Assembly (NCBI RefSeq): GCF_009727055.1
Contig: NC_052357.1
Span: forward strand, 82,870,156-82,934,155
Source of the DNA: Benincasa hispida
Taxonomy: Eukaryota; Streptophyta; Magnoliopsida; Cucurbitales; Cucurbitaceae
Length of the DNA stretch: 64,000 nt
Direction of reading: 5' to 3'
Of this stretch, positions 35,745 to 48,625 are shown in pieces. Numbering within the stretch: position 1 is the first letter of the stretch; every line of letters begins with the position of its first letter. The notes under the pieces were generated by a model. That model was not told the DNA's origin. It saw only the letters and a list, made by a program, of their open reading frames with translations, and searched no databases. The translations under genes were made by a program, and so were the position numbers.

Positions 35745-36917
35745 TCAACCTACATTGTAAGTGCTAAAGAATGGATAATTCTTCACAAAGCATACCGACT
35801 GAGAGTTATGCGGGCACATTTCAAGAGTATGTGGTCCATCGCATGTTACACAACCTAGGTCCAATATTTGATTCACCCCTATTTGGTTACCATTCTCTCT
35901 GCCATTCTTGTTCATAGTCATCACTCGTAGCAGTTTTGACATTGCGCTCACTTGTGTTTGCAATATCACGGTAGTGCTGTTATCTGATTTCGAAGTATTT
36001 CCTCTTCTAGAACTTGACCATGATTTGAATCCATTATCCTCCCAATCTTCATGATTTTGAGATATTTGATCCAATATAGCTTTAGCTTTAGTATATATCT
36101 TATGCAGTAGGCCTCTTTCTGCCACTGAATCAGTCGCAGTTTGTGATGCTTCGGTGAGAACATCATAAAAAATGTCCATTTGCACGTAGTCAGGCAAGCC
36201 ATTATGCAGGCAATTTTTTACCAGCTTCTTAAATCTCTTCCATGCATCACTCAATGTTTTCCAGTTCTTCTATAGAAAATTTGTGATTTCTCGCTGCCTC
36301 TTAGCATTATTAGTTGGTGGAAAAATTTTCTTCATAAACTAGCTATCATTTGCTCTCACAAAGTGATTTCTCCTTGTTCCAATTCATAAGCCCATTGTTT
36401 AACTCATCTTTTAATGAGAATGGGAAAAAAACAGTCTAATCTCTTCGGCAGTAAAGTTTTGGAATCACAAATGTATTCCAAATTCCAAGAAAGCTTTTTA
36501 GGTGTGCATGGAGATCTTCTCCAGTGTACCTCCAAACTGTCCTGCCGTTTAGATCATTTGAAGCATCAACGATTTCATTTCAAACCTAGCTCCTTCAGCT
36601 AACGTTCGCAAAATTTATGATGAGAAATCATACAGATTAGGTGATGCATATTCTTGAATAGGTCTCTTGCGGTCATTTGTTAAAAGTATGGGGTTTGCCA
36701 TTGCCAATGCGTTGTTCATTGCATTGTTTCCCATATTGTTGGCTGCATTTGGTGTTGTTGAATTACTGAGTACATGAGGAACCAAGGAGTTGGGTTGTTC
36801 ATCCATTGCTCGAGTTTTGTTCCTTTGACGCCTTTTTCTATTGGTTCTTATCCGACTATGGAATGTCCGCTCAATTTTAGAGTCATATAATAGCTCAAGC
36901 GATGTACCTTTGCTCAT
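35745..36917 (-). pseudogene. Gypsy gag polyprotein remnant
   Basis: It is read on the minus strand. 36917-36615 holds a start-proximal segment, then a gag core with several stops runs through 36600-36260 (including a FPPTNNAKRQREITNF-like motif), then 36254-35745 is open. The open part contains SDAWKRFKKLVKNC, the typical retrotransposon gag (PF03732) end of domain. It ends near a zinc-knuckle-like CVTCDGPHTLEMC, where the normal CX2CX4HX4C is slightly altered. Several in-frame stops show it is dead. The normal product coats the retrotransposon RNA. Confidence 0.75.
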
Positions 36918-38592
36918 ACAATGTGTTGCACTCCTTAGACATGAATGTAATACACCAAAATCAAGTTCATGTGAAAATCAAAAGCAAAATAATTTTAGCA
37001 CAATTTTAATTGCTAATGTCCTCGACAACAACCCCAAAAACTTGTTGCCTTACTAGATTGATGCGATGAAATGCCTTATGTTGTGGTATTCAATATGAAT
37101 ATTTCTCAATCTAGATATAATGTATTCTCTAATTAAATCTAAGTATAAATCTAACTAGAGTATGTCTCAATGCAATCAAGTGTCGAACTCAAGAACATGC
37201 GATTAAATGTGCGGCAATGTTTGATCTTGACTCAGTGTTTTGATTGTAAAGTAGGCAATGAAAATGTATGTGTCTAACTGTCCTATTTACTTCTAAGCAA
37301 TGGGATGGATAACGTAGATGCGATGATAATTGCAATTCAAAATAAAGTAATGTGCGACGAGAATGGATGAAATAACAAGAAATGAATAGGGTTAAGAAAG
37401 ATTCACCAATATTTGCCTAAGCTATGCATAAGTTATTCGTTCATGCCAAAAAAACTCATAATTAACGAATGTCACCTCTCAATTTTTTATGTCACACTAC
37501 CTTATTTCTAGGATGCATGCAATGAGTTTTGATTGTGAAAGACTATCTCTAAAGTTACTTCTTTCCTTGTTAAACTGATTTCACAATCGCTTCCTTTCTC
37601 AAGACGTTAATTGTTATGTACTTAGATCAATCTCTCGATTTAATCTTAGTAATTTCGTAAATACATGTTTGAACAAGATGAACGCATATTTATGCATGAC
37701 TTAGTAAAAAAATGTTAGGTACGCTCTCTCTCAACCCATGAATAATTTAGCTACTCATACTTGTAGAAGAAGACATAGAAGTATGAAATGTGGACTGAAT
37801 TGCATTTATATTAAGAATATTATTCTTTAATGTTAATACAAATATAAAGGAACAAAAGATGCAAAAAAATAAAAGAGAAAATTGAAGAAATCAAGCCATA
37901 GGTGACAATCTTTTGCTCCTAAGGCTCTTGGAGGTGATTGCTTTATGCTGACTGCAATAATCTGAAGGAAATTCCTCTTCTTTCTCGGACAATTATCGAG
38001 CTCTCACTCAAAATTTTCATAAGAAAAGTTTGGAGGAATAATGGTTATGGTAGACTTAGGGTTGAGTTTTGACAGAACTTCCCCTCTCTCGATGGATGGA
38101 GTTGACTTTAAGTTCTTGGATGGGCTATTTATAGGCGTCAAAAAGTAAAAGTCATCGCCTCTTTCTAATGATGGTTTGACACCTTACATTAAATTTCATG
38201 TCTTGTTCTGCCGCTTGCTATGCATCAGAGATCCACTGGCTATGCAATGAACCTATCACATCGACTACAAACTTGCTCTATTGACTTGACTTCTACCGCC
38301 TATACATTTATCGTTTTTGGTATGTCGTGTTTTGCTTCATCGCGTGGTATTATGCATTACAAAGTTGGTGTTGAACTGATACATTTTTGGCTACCGCTTG
38401 TTTTGCTTTCTTCTTCATTCATCCTGTGTCCAAAAGTGACATGTTTCATACCTTTTTTTTAAGGATTGTTAGTTTTGCAGCTTGCGATCACAGGATGTGA
38501 TTAATCGCATGACTTTCTTATCAATTTTCCTATGACTTTTCCTAATTGTTTCACATAAAAGAGGTAAAATAATTTGTATTTCTACCAATTAA

Positions 38593-40024
38593 AAAAAAAA
38601 AAAACTATTCTTTTAATCGAGTCATCAATGTGTATTAAAATTCCATTTTAATCCTTACAGATATTTTCATTAATCATTTTAAGAACTCCAATCTCCTGAG
38701 AAATCCAAAAACCCAATCAGGGTGGACCCACAAGTTGAGACCAAAAAGATATCATATATTTTTTTTTTTGGATAGAAGAAGAAGCAAATCATATTTTAAA
38801 ATTTTAACTAAGTTGGCATAATCTCAACCTCCTTATCATTTAGCTATCTAAAAATATATTTTTATGAGCATTTTTCTAAAAGTGATTAAACAAAAAAAAT
38901 CAAGTCAATTATAAATTAAATAAAAATATATATAATACCAATTAATTAAAATTATATTTATTTTTAGGGAAAAGGTAAATGTGAGTTCAAGTGGCAACAT
39001 TAATACGCAAAATTAGAAGAAAAAAATCACGACTTCTTAATGGTTACTAAACAGGACCTAGAGGTCCATACGATTTTTATAAAAAGTAAAATAAAAACAT
39101 TTAAAAATTTAGAAACTAAAATAAATTATATGTTTAAAGTTTAGAAATTAAAATGAGATAAAAACCTATTTTATCTCATATTCTTTAAGTACAATAAATA
39201 TGATGGTGAGAATTTTGAAACTTCGATTTTAAAAGAAAGAATAGATACCTTAATTTATGTGTTATACTCATGTTGATTCATACATTATGTTTTTTAGTAT
39301 AAAACTATATGATTTTAGTTGGATGACAGTTTTCATAATTTTAAAATATAGCCTTGAGCACACTGATTTATTATACTTGTAATTTTTTAAAAAAACAAAT
39401 AATTTAATTAATTAGTGTTAAATTATTTGATAACATCCCATCAGTTCCGTTTGCTTATTTTAGTCAGAAATTGAATATAGAATAATCAACGTACTTAGAA
39501 AAATTCATTTAGATTATGTCGATAATTTTGATTGGTGAGGAATTCTTGCGTACGTGTACATAAAATTTTGACAAAGATAGATCTTTATATTATTATATCT
39601 ATCATTTTCAAATATCAATTATAAGATGAAGGATTAATTAATATATGAATTTCTTTCCTAAAAAAAAAAGATAATATGTGAATTTCTACACTTTTTGCTC
39701 TATTTTCAAGATTGTATCATTAGAAATCTCATCTAGGTAATTTAGTTTTGCCATACTAAAGCTAACGTCAAATTTTCATTATTGTTACTCTAACAAAGTG
39801 TAACTAAATTATTTATCAATGGTATTTGCATCCTGACATCGAAACATAGTTTAATACATAAAACGTTTATTTTTATATCGGCCAATAATTTGTTGAAATT
39901 CTAGCTAAATTCTCGTCGTTTTCTCTAAATTTCACTCATGATCTTGTAATTCTCCCGCACACTTTATTGCTTCATCATGTAAATCCTTTGTGAAACCTCT
40001 TTGCCCCTCGACTTATCTCAAAAG
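38593..40024. other. AT-rich intergenic DNA
   Basis: No gene, RNA or clear repeat edge was recognised. There is a poly-A tract at 38589-38604 and many short A/T runs. Confidence 0.4.
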
Positions 40025-41254
40025 TCCTAAGGGGGTGTTTGTTTCAAGGGTTGGGATTGGATGGATTAGGCATCCAAAGCCCAACCCTTGTTTGGGTTAT
40101 GGATTTAGGAAGTCTGGCTTCCTACATCTTTTCCATGGGTTTGAATAGTGTTTACTATCAAACCCATGGGTTATCCCTTCCCCTTTTTTTTTTTTTTTAT
40201 AATTTAATCTAGGAAGTATGTCGGTCAACCTTCAAACATCACATTCGGCGATCACCACGGCCAACTCCAGCCGCCTCTTTCCGACGATTGTTATCAGCCC
40301 CGACCACCATGGGCCAACTCCGGCATCCACCTCCGATCAACTCTGATAACTACCTCTGGCGAACACCGTTGACCAACTCCGGTCGCCACCTCCTACAGCC
40401 ACCACTGGCCAACTCTGGCCGCCACCTTGGTGACTGTCGTTGGCCAATCTCCAGTCGCCACTGGCCAACTCTGACCACCATCTACCAACCTCTGGCAACC
40501 CCCTTCCCCTCACACTAGCGAAATTTTGGCCACCAACTTCGTTGGCCACCCTCTGACTGCCACCTCCCACTACAAGAAATCTAACTTCTCCCGACGTCAC
40601 ATTTCGTCGGAAAAGTGTGGAAAACTCGTCGGGAGTTTGGTCAGGAGAAACCCGTTGGGAGTTAGTCGGGGAACTCCTTACGCCCTATACGTGCGTCGGT
40701 GGTTCCCCGACTAACTCCCGACGCCCTATATGTGCATCGGGAGTTCCCCGACTAATTTCCAACGCCCTATATGTGCATCAGGAGTTTCCCGACTAACTCC
40801 CGACGGTTGTTCTATGCGTCCGGAGTTCAAAACTCCCGACGGTTTTATTTAATGCGTCGGGAGTTACACAGTAATATATACGTGGGGAGTTCATTCATTA
40901 GTTGAAAATTGTCTATCGAATATTTTTAATCTATTGTTTGTAAAATTTGATCTGAATAACCTACAAAACATAGTAACCCAAATAAAGATTCACATAATTA
41001 AACAACGAAAATGAAGTCCATATTATAACAAGTAAATAAAAAATTACAATATCCAAACGAAGTCAATACTAGAAGTTCATAAACATTCACATCACAAATA
41101 CATAAAAGAAATAAAATCAAAACAATGTCTAGAACACAACATCTTTAACAATTGTCCCAGCTCATCTCCGAATAGCATTCTACAATAAAACAAAAACATT
41201 CAAATGTTATATCGGTAAACATCCACAACATGTTCAAACTTCAATACAGGTGGT

Positions 41255-41944
41255 AATGAAACTCTACCCACCCCCCATGACAAACATGTAACCTCTCGAA
41301 CATAAAAAATACACAAAACGAGTAAACAATGACCAACACACATAAAACTCAAACTTTTCCCCAAAATGGTTTAACCCAATCTCAACCCACCCCCCAACAA
41401 CACATTAAACTTCGTAAACATTCATAAACACACAAGAACTCCGAGTTCAAGGACAAGACGGATGTAATGAAACTCTACCCACCCCCCACGACAAACATGG
41501 AACCTCCCAAATATCAAAAACACACAAAACGAGTAAACAATGACCAACACACATAAAACTCAAACTTTGTCCCCAAAATGGTTTAATCTAATCTCAATCT
41601 CCCCTCTCCCTCCCCTCCCCTCCCCACCACAACACATTAAACTTCGTAAACATTCATAAATACACAAGACATCCGAGTTCATGAAGGACAAGACGGGTGT
41701 AATGAAACTCTACCCACCCCCATGACAAACATGTGAACCTCTCGAACATCAAAAATAACAAAAACGAGTAAACAATGACCAACACATAAAACTCAAACTT
41801 GTCCCCAAAATGGTTTAACCCAATCTCAACCCACACCCCAACAACACATTAAACCTCGTAAACATTCATAAAACTATAAGAACTCCGAGTTCAAGGACAA
41901 GACGAGTGTAATGAAACTCTAACCACCCCCCCACGACAAACATG
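41255..41944. repeat. Tandem repeat, unit 209-235 bp, about 3.2 copies
   Basis: 'aatgaaactctaccc' recurs at 41255, 41466, 41701 and 41910, with the last copy slightly changed. The unit includes 'cccccatgacaaacatg', 'caaaacgagtaaacaatgac', 'ccccaaaatggttta' and 'gaactccgagttcaaggac'. The inner CACTA inserted at the ATG of the last 'acaaacatg'. Confidence 0.85.
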
Positions 41945-41984
41945 CACTACAAGAAAAACGGAACTCCTAACGCCGGTTTAAGGC

Positions 41985-42150
41985 TTCGGGAGTTAGGTCA
42001 TCGGAGAGACGGTCTCTCCTAACGAAGTAAAAGGATGGGAACTCTCGACGCCATAAAGTTCGTCGAAAATTCTCTGGGAACTCCCGACGCATCCAAACCG
42101 GCGTCGGGAGTTCCCGGGGAACTCCCGACGGATCTCCCGACGCCCGTCAG
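41985..42150. repeat. Subterminal GTCGGGAG repeats of the inner CACTA (left arm)
   Basis: Clustered direct and inverted copies of (G)TCGGGAGTT and AACTCCCGACG. The matching right-arm cluster is at 50125-50410, and the outer element has its own clusters at 40590-40890 and 52150-52250. In the En/Spm family such repeats bind the small element-encoded protein. Confidence 0.8.
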
Positions 42151-43050
42151 ACAGCATCAGAAGAGAGGACCAGACCCTTTCTTTTTCTCGTCACATATCC
42201 AAAAAATTTATCTCTCAAAAAACCCTAACCCCCCTCGATTTTTTGCTCGTTGCCCCCATTTACAACCGACTGCCCCATTTTCCTTCTTCCCTTCACGCTT
42301 CCGCCACTCCCCTGTTGCCGCCCCTCTCACGCCTGCCCTTCCCCCTTCGCGTCACCGTCCGCCGTCTGCCGCCACCTTCCCCCTTCATTGCTTGCAAATT
42401 TGTTATTTATTTTCAAGTTTTCATCAAGGTTTGTGCACATCCATTTCATTTATTTTTCTCTTATTTTGTATTTTAATTTAAGCCATGTTTTTTAATTTCT
42501 AGCATGTTGGTAATGTTTGTAATGTTTTAATTTTTAGCATGTTACTAATGTTGGTAATTAATGTTGCTAATGTTTAATCTAGCATGTTAGTAATCTAATT
42601 GTGAATTATGAATTATTGATTGTCTGAGTTATTGTGGATTGAGTTTTTTTTTCCTTTTAATTCTTAAGGTTTGATTACTTAATTTAGAAAAAAATATTGT
42701 ACTTAACGCATTTAATATTTTAAAAAAGTTTAAAGAATCTACTAGACATAAAACTAAATTTTGTGTCTAATAGAAAATTGAACTTTAAATTTTGTGTCCA
42801 ATAGGCTTGTAAATTTTAGAAGATGTTAAATAGATGAAAGGCCTATATTAGACACAAAATTGAAAGCTTGAAGACGTACTAAATAAAACATTTGAAAGTT
42901 GTTAAGACAATTTAAGCGACCTATGTGTTTATTTTGCCTTAAGAAATGAAAATTATGGAACTCAATGCTTAATAATACTTTGTACTTTGTCCTCTAAACC
43001 AGGTTATTGTTTTAGATTACAAGTTGGTCAGAAAATATTTATTTTTAAGG
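42151..43050 (+). other. 5' leader and intron of the CACTA transposase gene
   Basis: The leader is C/T-rich at 42180-42420. A GT donor follows 'ttttcatcaag' (about 42428), and an acceptor precedes 'gttattgttttagattacaag' (about 43003). An inverted diverged copy of the same leader is at 50650-52150 in the outer element. Three overlapping frames at 42035-42495 are composition artefacts. Confidence 0.45.
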
Positions 43051-46000
43051 ATGAATAAAGAATGGATTAAACTAAGGAATAAGTTATCAGTGGAGTATAG
43101 AGAAGAAGTATCACAGTTCTTAGATATGGCAAGGTTTCATGTAAATGATTCCGGACGAATAAGATGTCCATGCAAGAATTGTATGATTTCAATTTGGGAA
43201 AAGATAGATATTGTGAAACGACATCTATTAACATTTGGAATATCTCCTTCATATTGTGAATGGGTATATCATGGAAAGCTAGTAAACTTATCTAGAAGTC
43301 ATACAAGTCATTCAATACAGGATGTTGAAGTAGATAGTATAGAGAGTAATGCTGTCGAAGAAAATGAGATGTTGAATCTTATAAACGATTTACAAGTTCC
43401 AATTGAAAACAAAAATGCAAATGAAGGAAAGATTGAGAATAATGAAATGTCCTTTAATGGTCAAGAAAGAGATACCACAAAATTATTCGAGGATTTAATG
43501 ACCGAAGCACGTAATGAATTATACCCTCGGTGTTCGCAATTTTCGTCGTTAAACTTTTTAGTGAAGTTGATGCATATCAAAGTTCTGAATGGCTGGAGTA
43601 AAAAATCGTTTGACATGTTGCTGGAATTGTTAAAAGCAATGTTTCCAGCTAGCACCTCTATACCTACTTCCTTTTATGAAGCCAAGCGAAAATTGTGTAA
43701 TTTAGGCCTAGGTTATGAGTCTATTCATGCGTGCAAATATGATTGTGTATTGTATTGGAAAGAGTTTGCAGATTGGCAACAATGCCCTGTTTGTGGTGAG
43801 TCTCGGTACAAAGTTAATGATGGCAAGGGTAAAAAAATACCACATAAGGTATTGCGTTATTTTCCATTGATACCGAGATTAAAATGATTATTTGCATCAA
43901 AAGAAGGCGCTTCTGACATGAGATGGCATAAAGATAAGCGAGTTGAAATGGATGATGTATTGCGACATCCAGCTGATGCAGAGGGGTGGAAACATTTTGA
44001 TCGTGAATTCCCTCATTTCGCTTTAGATCCTCAAAATGTTCGTTTGGGATTAGCTTCAGATGGCTTCAATCCGTTTGGAAATATGAGCACTTCTTATAGT
44101 ATGTGGCTTGTGGTGATAATTCCTTATAATTTGCCGCTTTGGAAATGCATGAAGGAAACAAACTTCTTCATGTCTTTGTTGATACCTGGTCCAAAATCTC
44201 CTAGAAAGAAAATTGATGTTTACTTGCAACCGTTGATTGAAGAGTTGAAAGAGTTGTGGACAATTGGTGTACGAACTTATGATTCTGTTGTTGGTGAGTT
44301 TTTTCAACTATATGTTACCTTATTATGGACGATTAATGACTTCCCTGCGTATGGTGACTTATCTGGGTGGAGTACAAAAGTTTATCAAGCATGTCCAATA
44401 TGCAAAGAAGATAACTCGTCCTTCGGGATAAGAGGGAAAATATCATTTATGGGACATCAACGTTATCTTCCAGAGAATCATATTGGGCGTCGAAGTAGAC
44501 AACATGATGGAAAAGTTGAACGTAGACCTCCACCAGTCGTAATGAATGGAGAAGAGATATTATAAAACAATAATAAAAATACGCTAAAACTTTTATGCTT
44601 AGCAAATATTCATCGAAGCAAGATAAAAAAAGGAAAGCGAACTGGACTAAAAAAAAGCTATTTTTTTTCCAACTTTCATATTGGTCCAGACTATTGTTAC
44701 GACATAAATTGGATGTAATGCATATTGAAAAAAACATATGTGACAATTTGGTGGGCACATTGCTAAATATTAAAGGAAAGACAAATGATACAACGAACGC
44801 TCGATTGGACTTACAAGATTTTGAAGATAAGAAAAGGACCACACTTGATACAGGTCAAGAACAGATTTTGTAAAACCACATGCAGCATTACACATTAACA
44901 AATGGGTGAAGTGGATTCGTTGTGTAAGTATTTGAAATCAGTGAAATTCCTTGATGGATTTGTATCTAACATATCACGATGTGTCAATGACAAAGATGGA
45001 AAAATATCGGGGCTGAAAACACACGACTATCATGTGTTGCTTCACAGACTACTCCCTATTGGTATTCGAGCATACCTACCGAAGAATGTATCCACTGCTA
45101 TTGTTGAGTTGTGTACATTCTTTCGCAACTTATGTGCAAAGACAATATGTGTAAATGATTTGAACAGACTACAAGCAGACATCATAGTCATACTTTGTAA
45201 ATTGGAGAGAATATTCTCACCTGCCTTTTTCGATGTAATGGTACACCTTACAGTTCATATACAATATGAAACCAAAGTGGTGGGTCCAGTTAGTTACAGT
45301 TGGGTGTATCCTATTTAAATAAGTTTATGAACATTAAAACAATTTGTACGGAATAAAGCACGTCCTGAGGGAACTATAGCGGAAGCATAGGCAATGAATG
45401 AATCATGGAACTTCTGCTCGCGATATCTAAGTGGGATTGAAACGAGATTCAATAGAGATGAACGAAATGATGATAACATTCCTGATCACGAGATATTTGG
45501 TGAATTTGAATTATTTAGGCAGAGGGTACGACCATTAGGGGCGTCAACTTTACGGACGCTATCAGTGGAGGAAAAGCGTATTGCACATTGGTATATTCTC
45601 AAAAATTGTAAAGAAATAATAGACTATCGCAAGTACGTTTCAAAATTTTTCCTTTTCTAAATTCTTGGGTATCTCCTTTGATATAACATTTAAATGATAA
45701 ATATTGTAGGCAACATTTGAGGTTAATTTGTCGTGAAGCTCAAAGCGCCTCTGACTTATATATAAAACATCAATGTAAATTTCCCGATTGGTTCAAATCT
45801 CAGGTATACATAGTCATTTTGTAGGCAACGATTGAGGGATGATTCATTCTTTGTATTCATTTTTAATGTATAAGTAATTATCAGATTCTACAATGGCGCG
45901 AGAGAGAAGATATCTTTGATGATTTTTTTTCACTTGCAATGGGACCTTCGTCTGAGGTGCGCTCTTACAATGGATGCATTGTTAATGGGGTACGGTTTCA

Positions 46001-46613
46001 CACTGTAGAGCGTGATAATCATCAAGCTACACAAAATAGTGGAATCCTAGTGGCCGAGAAGATCAATGAAAACACAAATGTGGAACAATTTCTACAGTGT
46101 TGTAGATGAAATATTAGATTTGCAATATGCGAACAGAAGACGTGTTTTCTTGTTGAAATGTAGATGGTTTGACACAGATAACAACAAAAGTAATAGGACA
46201 TATGTATATTTAGGATACAAATCGATCAATACATCACACTTTTGGTATGTCGACGAGTCTTTCATTTTTTCTATCCAAGCACAACAAGTTTTTTACATTG
46301 ATGACATCAAACATGGTAGCAATTAGAAAGTTGTTCAAGTAGGCCAAAATAAACGAATATAGGATGTACCGGAAGTGGATGATGTTGAAAACGCACAACT
46401 AGATTTACTAAAAATTATTGGTGGCGTCTGAGTGGATGAAACCATTGAGAAGGTTATTTTATGCAGAGTTGACGTTGATCCTACAGTTGTGGAAAGACCA
46501 ATTACTATACATGGCGATCATGACTTCATAAACGATGATGATGAAGAACAATTATCTCCCAATAATAGTTCAAGTGCTGATGAATAATTTGAATTAGATT
46601 ACGATGATGAGTA
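43051..46613 (+). pseudogene. CACTA TNP2-like transposase, decayed
   Basis: The start chosen is ATG at 43051 (MNKEWIKLRNK); upstream codons from 43024 begin with TTG. Pieces in order: 43051-43887, the transposase-associated domain with a zinc-binding-like CPCKNC motif; 43918-44565, the Transposase_21 core (WHKDKRV, RLGLASDGFNPF, IDVYLQPLIEELKELW, INDFPAYGDLSGWS); 44595-44873 (HKLDVMHIEKNICDNL); 44902-45318, a DUF4218-type segment (LPIGIRAYLPKNV); 45394-45633, then short spliced exons; and 46066-46326, a DUF4216-type segment (FLLKCRWFDTD). In-frame stops at 43885, 44563, 45316 and later, plus at least one frameshift near 44570, break it. In an intact element it cuts and pastes the transposon. 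Several stops look like CGA/CAA changed to TGA/TAA. Confidence 0.9.
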
Positions 46614-46708
46614 ATGAGTATCTACTAAATTCTCTTTTTTCTCTAGCTTTACACGTATTTATTATTAATTTAATATTATTTCTCTCTTTTTGGTCTTGTA
46701 TAGATACA

Positions 46709-48125
46709 ATGTCAACCCCTAATAGGCAACAGAAGGCTGATGAAGAATTCCAGGAGTTATATCTAGGCAACACGGTATCTTCTGTGGGTGATACTTCAAG
46801 TTAGTATATTTTGAAATATATTCTGTTAACTGAAATACATCATAAACTGTTTTAAATTTTTTATTCTTCAGATAGTGGCTTAGCATCCAAACGGAAGAAG
46901 CGAGAGCATTCGCGAAACATCGAGTTGGAAAAATACGTACAAAAATATGGGAGAATCACAATCGTGATAAATGAGAGAGAGATGAAACCGATATCTCAAC
47001 ATTCGGTTCTTTCTAGTAATGTCATCAGCGTGGTCATGAGATCTGCATTTCCAGTACATTGTCATACTTTTGCTGAGGTTCCAAACAAGTTCATAAAATT
47101 GGCTAAAAGTCAATTATTGGTAAGTAATTATAAGTTTATTCTTTTATAGTCATGAACATCATCTATGCTAATTCTTCCCTCCCTCTTTTGTAGGCTCATT
47201 TCGATCTTGATCTGTCCAGTCTATGACTTAACCGTTTCATAGAACATCAAATGCAAAACTCGTTCAAAGAATTTAGATCAGATTTGCACAGACATTTTAG
47301 AAAGTGTGGAGATCCTCAGAAAGCACGTGCCAATTTGACTACTTGGCTTAAAAATAGGCCAGAAGATTGGTACTTTTTGTGTGACCGCTTCGAGAGTGAA
47401 GCGTTTTAGGTACAATATTTATGGCGTGTATCATTTGCTGCATTTACTAATACATCACACTATTGACATATTTGTTTTTCTTCAAATGTAGGAAATTTCT
47501 ATGACGAACCGGAAGAATAGAGAGAAATTACCGTTCGACCACGTAGGTGGATCGAAGTCATTCTTGTAAATTCAGGCAGAGTTGCAGGCAAAGGAGGGTC
47601 GAGAAATAGGACGTGTTGACCTATTTAGGGAAACACACTCTAAAGGTGGTAAGTTTGTGAACGAGGCAACTGAAAGTGCACATGTAACATTTTTTTCTTT
47701 ACTGTAGTATTTTTTTTTTCACTTTTAACTTTAGTCGCTCGTACTTACCCATTTAATTATTATGTCTAGCATCAAATGTTGGAATTACAATCCAACCCTA
47801 GTACTGTAGAAGGTTCTCAACCACTAACAGGGGATGAATTCTGTGAGACGGTTTTGGGTAGACGACCCGGATATTCAAAAGGTCTAGGTTGGGGCCCTAA
47901 GCCTAAGTCAAGAAGGAGTACCATGTCATCAAGCTCGTCATCTACTCAAGGAACGGAGGCGGGAATGGATGAATTGAGAGTTAATTTCCAATAGTCTCAG
48001 TCGAGGATTAAGGAACTCGAAGATGTTCAGAGAAGAATGCAAGAGGATCATGCGAGACAAATGGAAGAAATGAAAATGATGATTGAAGACATGTACGATC
48101 ACATAGAGGAGACCCATCAAATTAG
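46709..48125 (+). pseudogene. Ptta/En/Spm-type second CACTA gene, decayed
   Basis: The start ATG at 46709 (MSTPNRQQKADEEFQELYLG) lies just after an acceptor TTGTATAG. Later pieces are 46875-47119 (IELEKYVQKYGRITIVINER), 47195-47410 (ARANLTTWLKNRPEDWYFLCDRFES), 47490-47650 (NRKNREKLPFDHVGGSKSF), 47776-47994 (LGRRPGYSKGLGWGPKPKSR) and a coiled-coil-like tail to 48125 ending at a GTACGA donor. I associate this order with Transposase_24 (Ptta/En/Spm) proteins, which bind the element ends. In-frame stops at 47407, 47567 and 47992 break it. The last exon is lost in the artefact region. Confidence 0.8.
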
Positions 48126-48227
48126 GTACGATTACTACATTATTTAGTTGTGTAATATGTTGTTATCCTGCAGTTATGGTAGCAAAGTTTAGTTATGTCA
48201 TTTAAAGCTTTAACACTCTCATACAAA

Positions 48228-48464
48228 TTAGATAAGCATCTCACCATGCCTTGATGTTTCAAAAGCCCAATCACAGTCCCTGAATCTCGCTCTCTCCCTG
48301 AATCTTGCTTGCAAAGATGCCCTTAACAGCTTCACACCCTGATTGACATCCAAAGTAATGACTTTCTCCACCAAAGCACCAACTTCTTTGATATTAAACT
48401 TGTTCAAGAGAGTAATACTAGAAATGGTGGACATTGGTTTCACAGTCAAATCATCCATCACCAT
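48228..48464 (-). pseudogene. DUF674 gene fragment captured in the CACTA element
   Basis: The minus-strand frame of 78 codons contains MVMDDLTVKPMSTISSITLL and then NKFNIKEVGALVEKVITLDV, which I recognise as part of plant DUF674 proteins (function unknown). It lacks both ends of that family. A second partial copy, in the same orientation, lies at 48713-48835 with nearly identical sequence. Both sit between the second transposon gene and the right arm. Because adapter sequences lie between the copies, their order and number are uncertain. Confidence 0.6.
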
Positions 48465-48469
48465 GTAAG

Positions 48470-48507
48470 CTGTCTCTTATACACATCTAGATGTGTATAA
48501 GAGACAG
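48470..48507. other. Nextera mate-pair junction adapter (assembly artefact)
   Basis: A 38-base perfect palindrome composed of CTGTCTCTTATACACATCT followed directly by its reverse complement. These are two Tn5 mosaic ends tail to tail, the junction adapter of Nextera mate-pair libraries. It is not plant DNA. Confidence 0.96.
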
Positions 48508-48587
48508 CTTCAACACTCTCATACAAATTAGATAAGCATCCCACCATGCCTTGATGTTTCAAAAGCCCAATCACAGTCCTTCAGTGT

Positions 48588-48625
48588 CTGTCTCTTATAC
48601 ACATCTAGATGTGTATAAGAGACAG
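48588..48625. other. Nextera mate-pair junction adapter, second copy
   Basis: The same 38-base palindrome occurs again, 118 bases after the first. The sequence between the copies (48508-48585) repeats 48209-48279 in the same orientation, so this stretch is probably a chimeric read used to fill a gap. Confidence 0.96.

Larger units (their letters stand above)
32593..38592 (-). mobile_element. Decayed Gypsy LTR retrotransposon, gag only
   Basis: Two direct repeats, 32593-34091 and 37079-38592, are the LTRs. They share blocks such as 'tttgattgtaaagtaggc', 'gatgataattgcaattcaaaata', 'gatgggctatttatagg' and 'cagagatccactggctatg'. Each has TG...CA-like ends and a minus-strand TATAAATAGCCC box near 33610 and 38125. 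Gag remnants lie between them on the minus strand, so the 5' LTR is the right one. No protease, reverse transcriptase or integrase remains. A reversed piece of Copia-type LTR (about 34.75-35.51 kb) sits where pol should be. The LTRs differ at many sites, which indicates an old insertion. No target duplication was recognised. Confidence 0.7.

Noticed and set aside
43024..43050. Start of the CACTA transposase at 43024
   Set aside because: The codon there is TTG; the first ATG in frame is at 43051, which gives the usual start of the transposase-associated domain.
48470..48625. Two perfect 38-bp palindromes as novel terminal inverted repeats or regulatory hairpins
   Set aside because: They equal the Nextera mate-pair junction adapter, so they come from library preparation.
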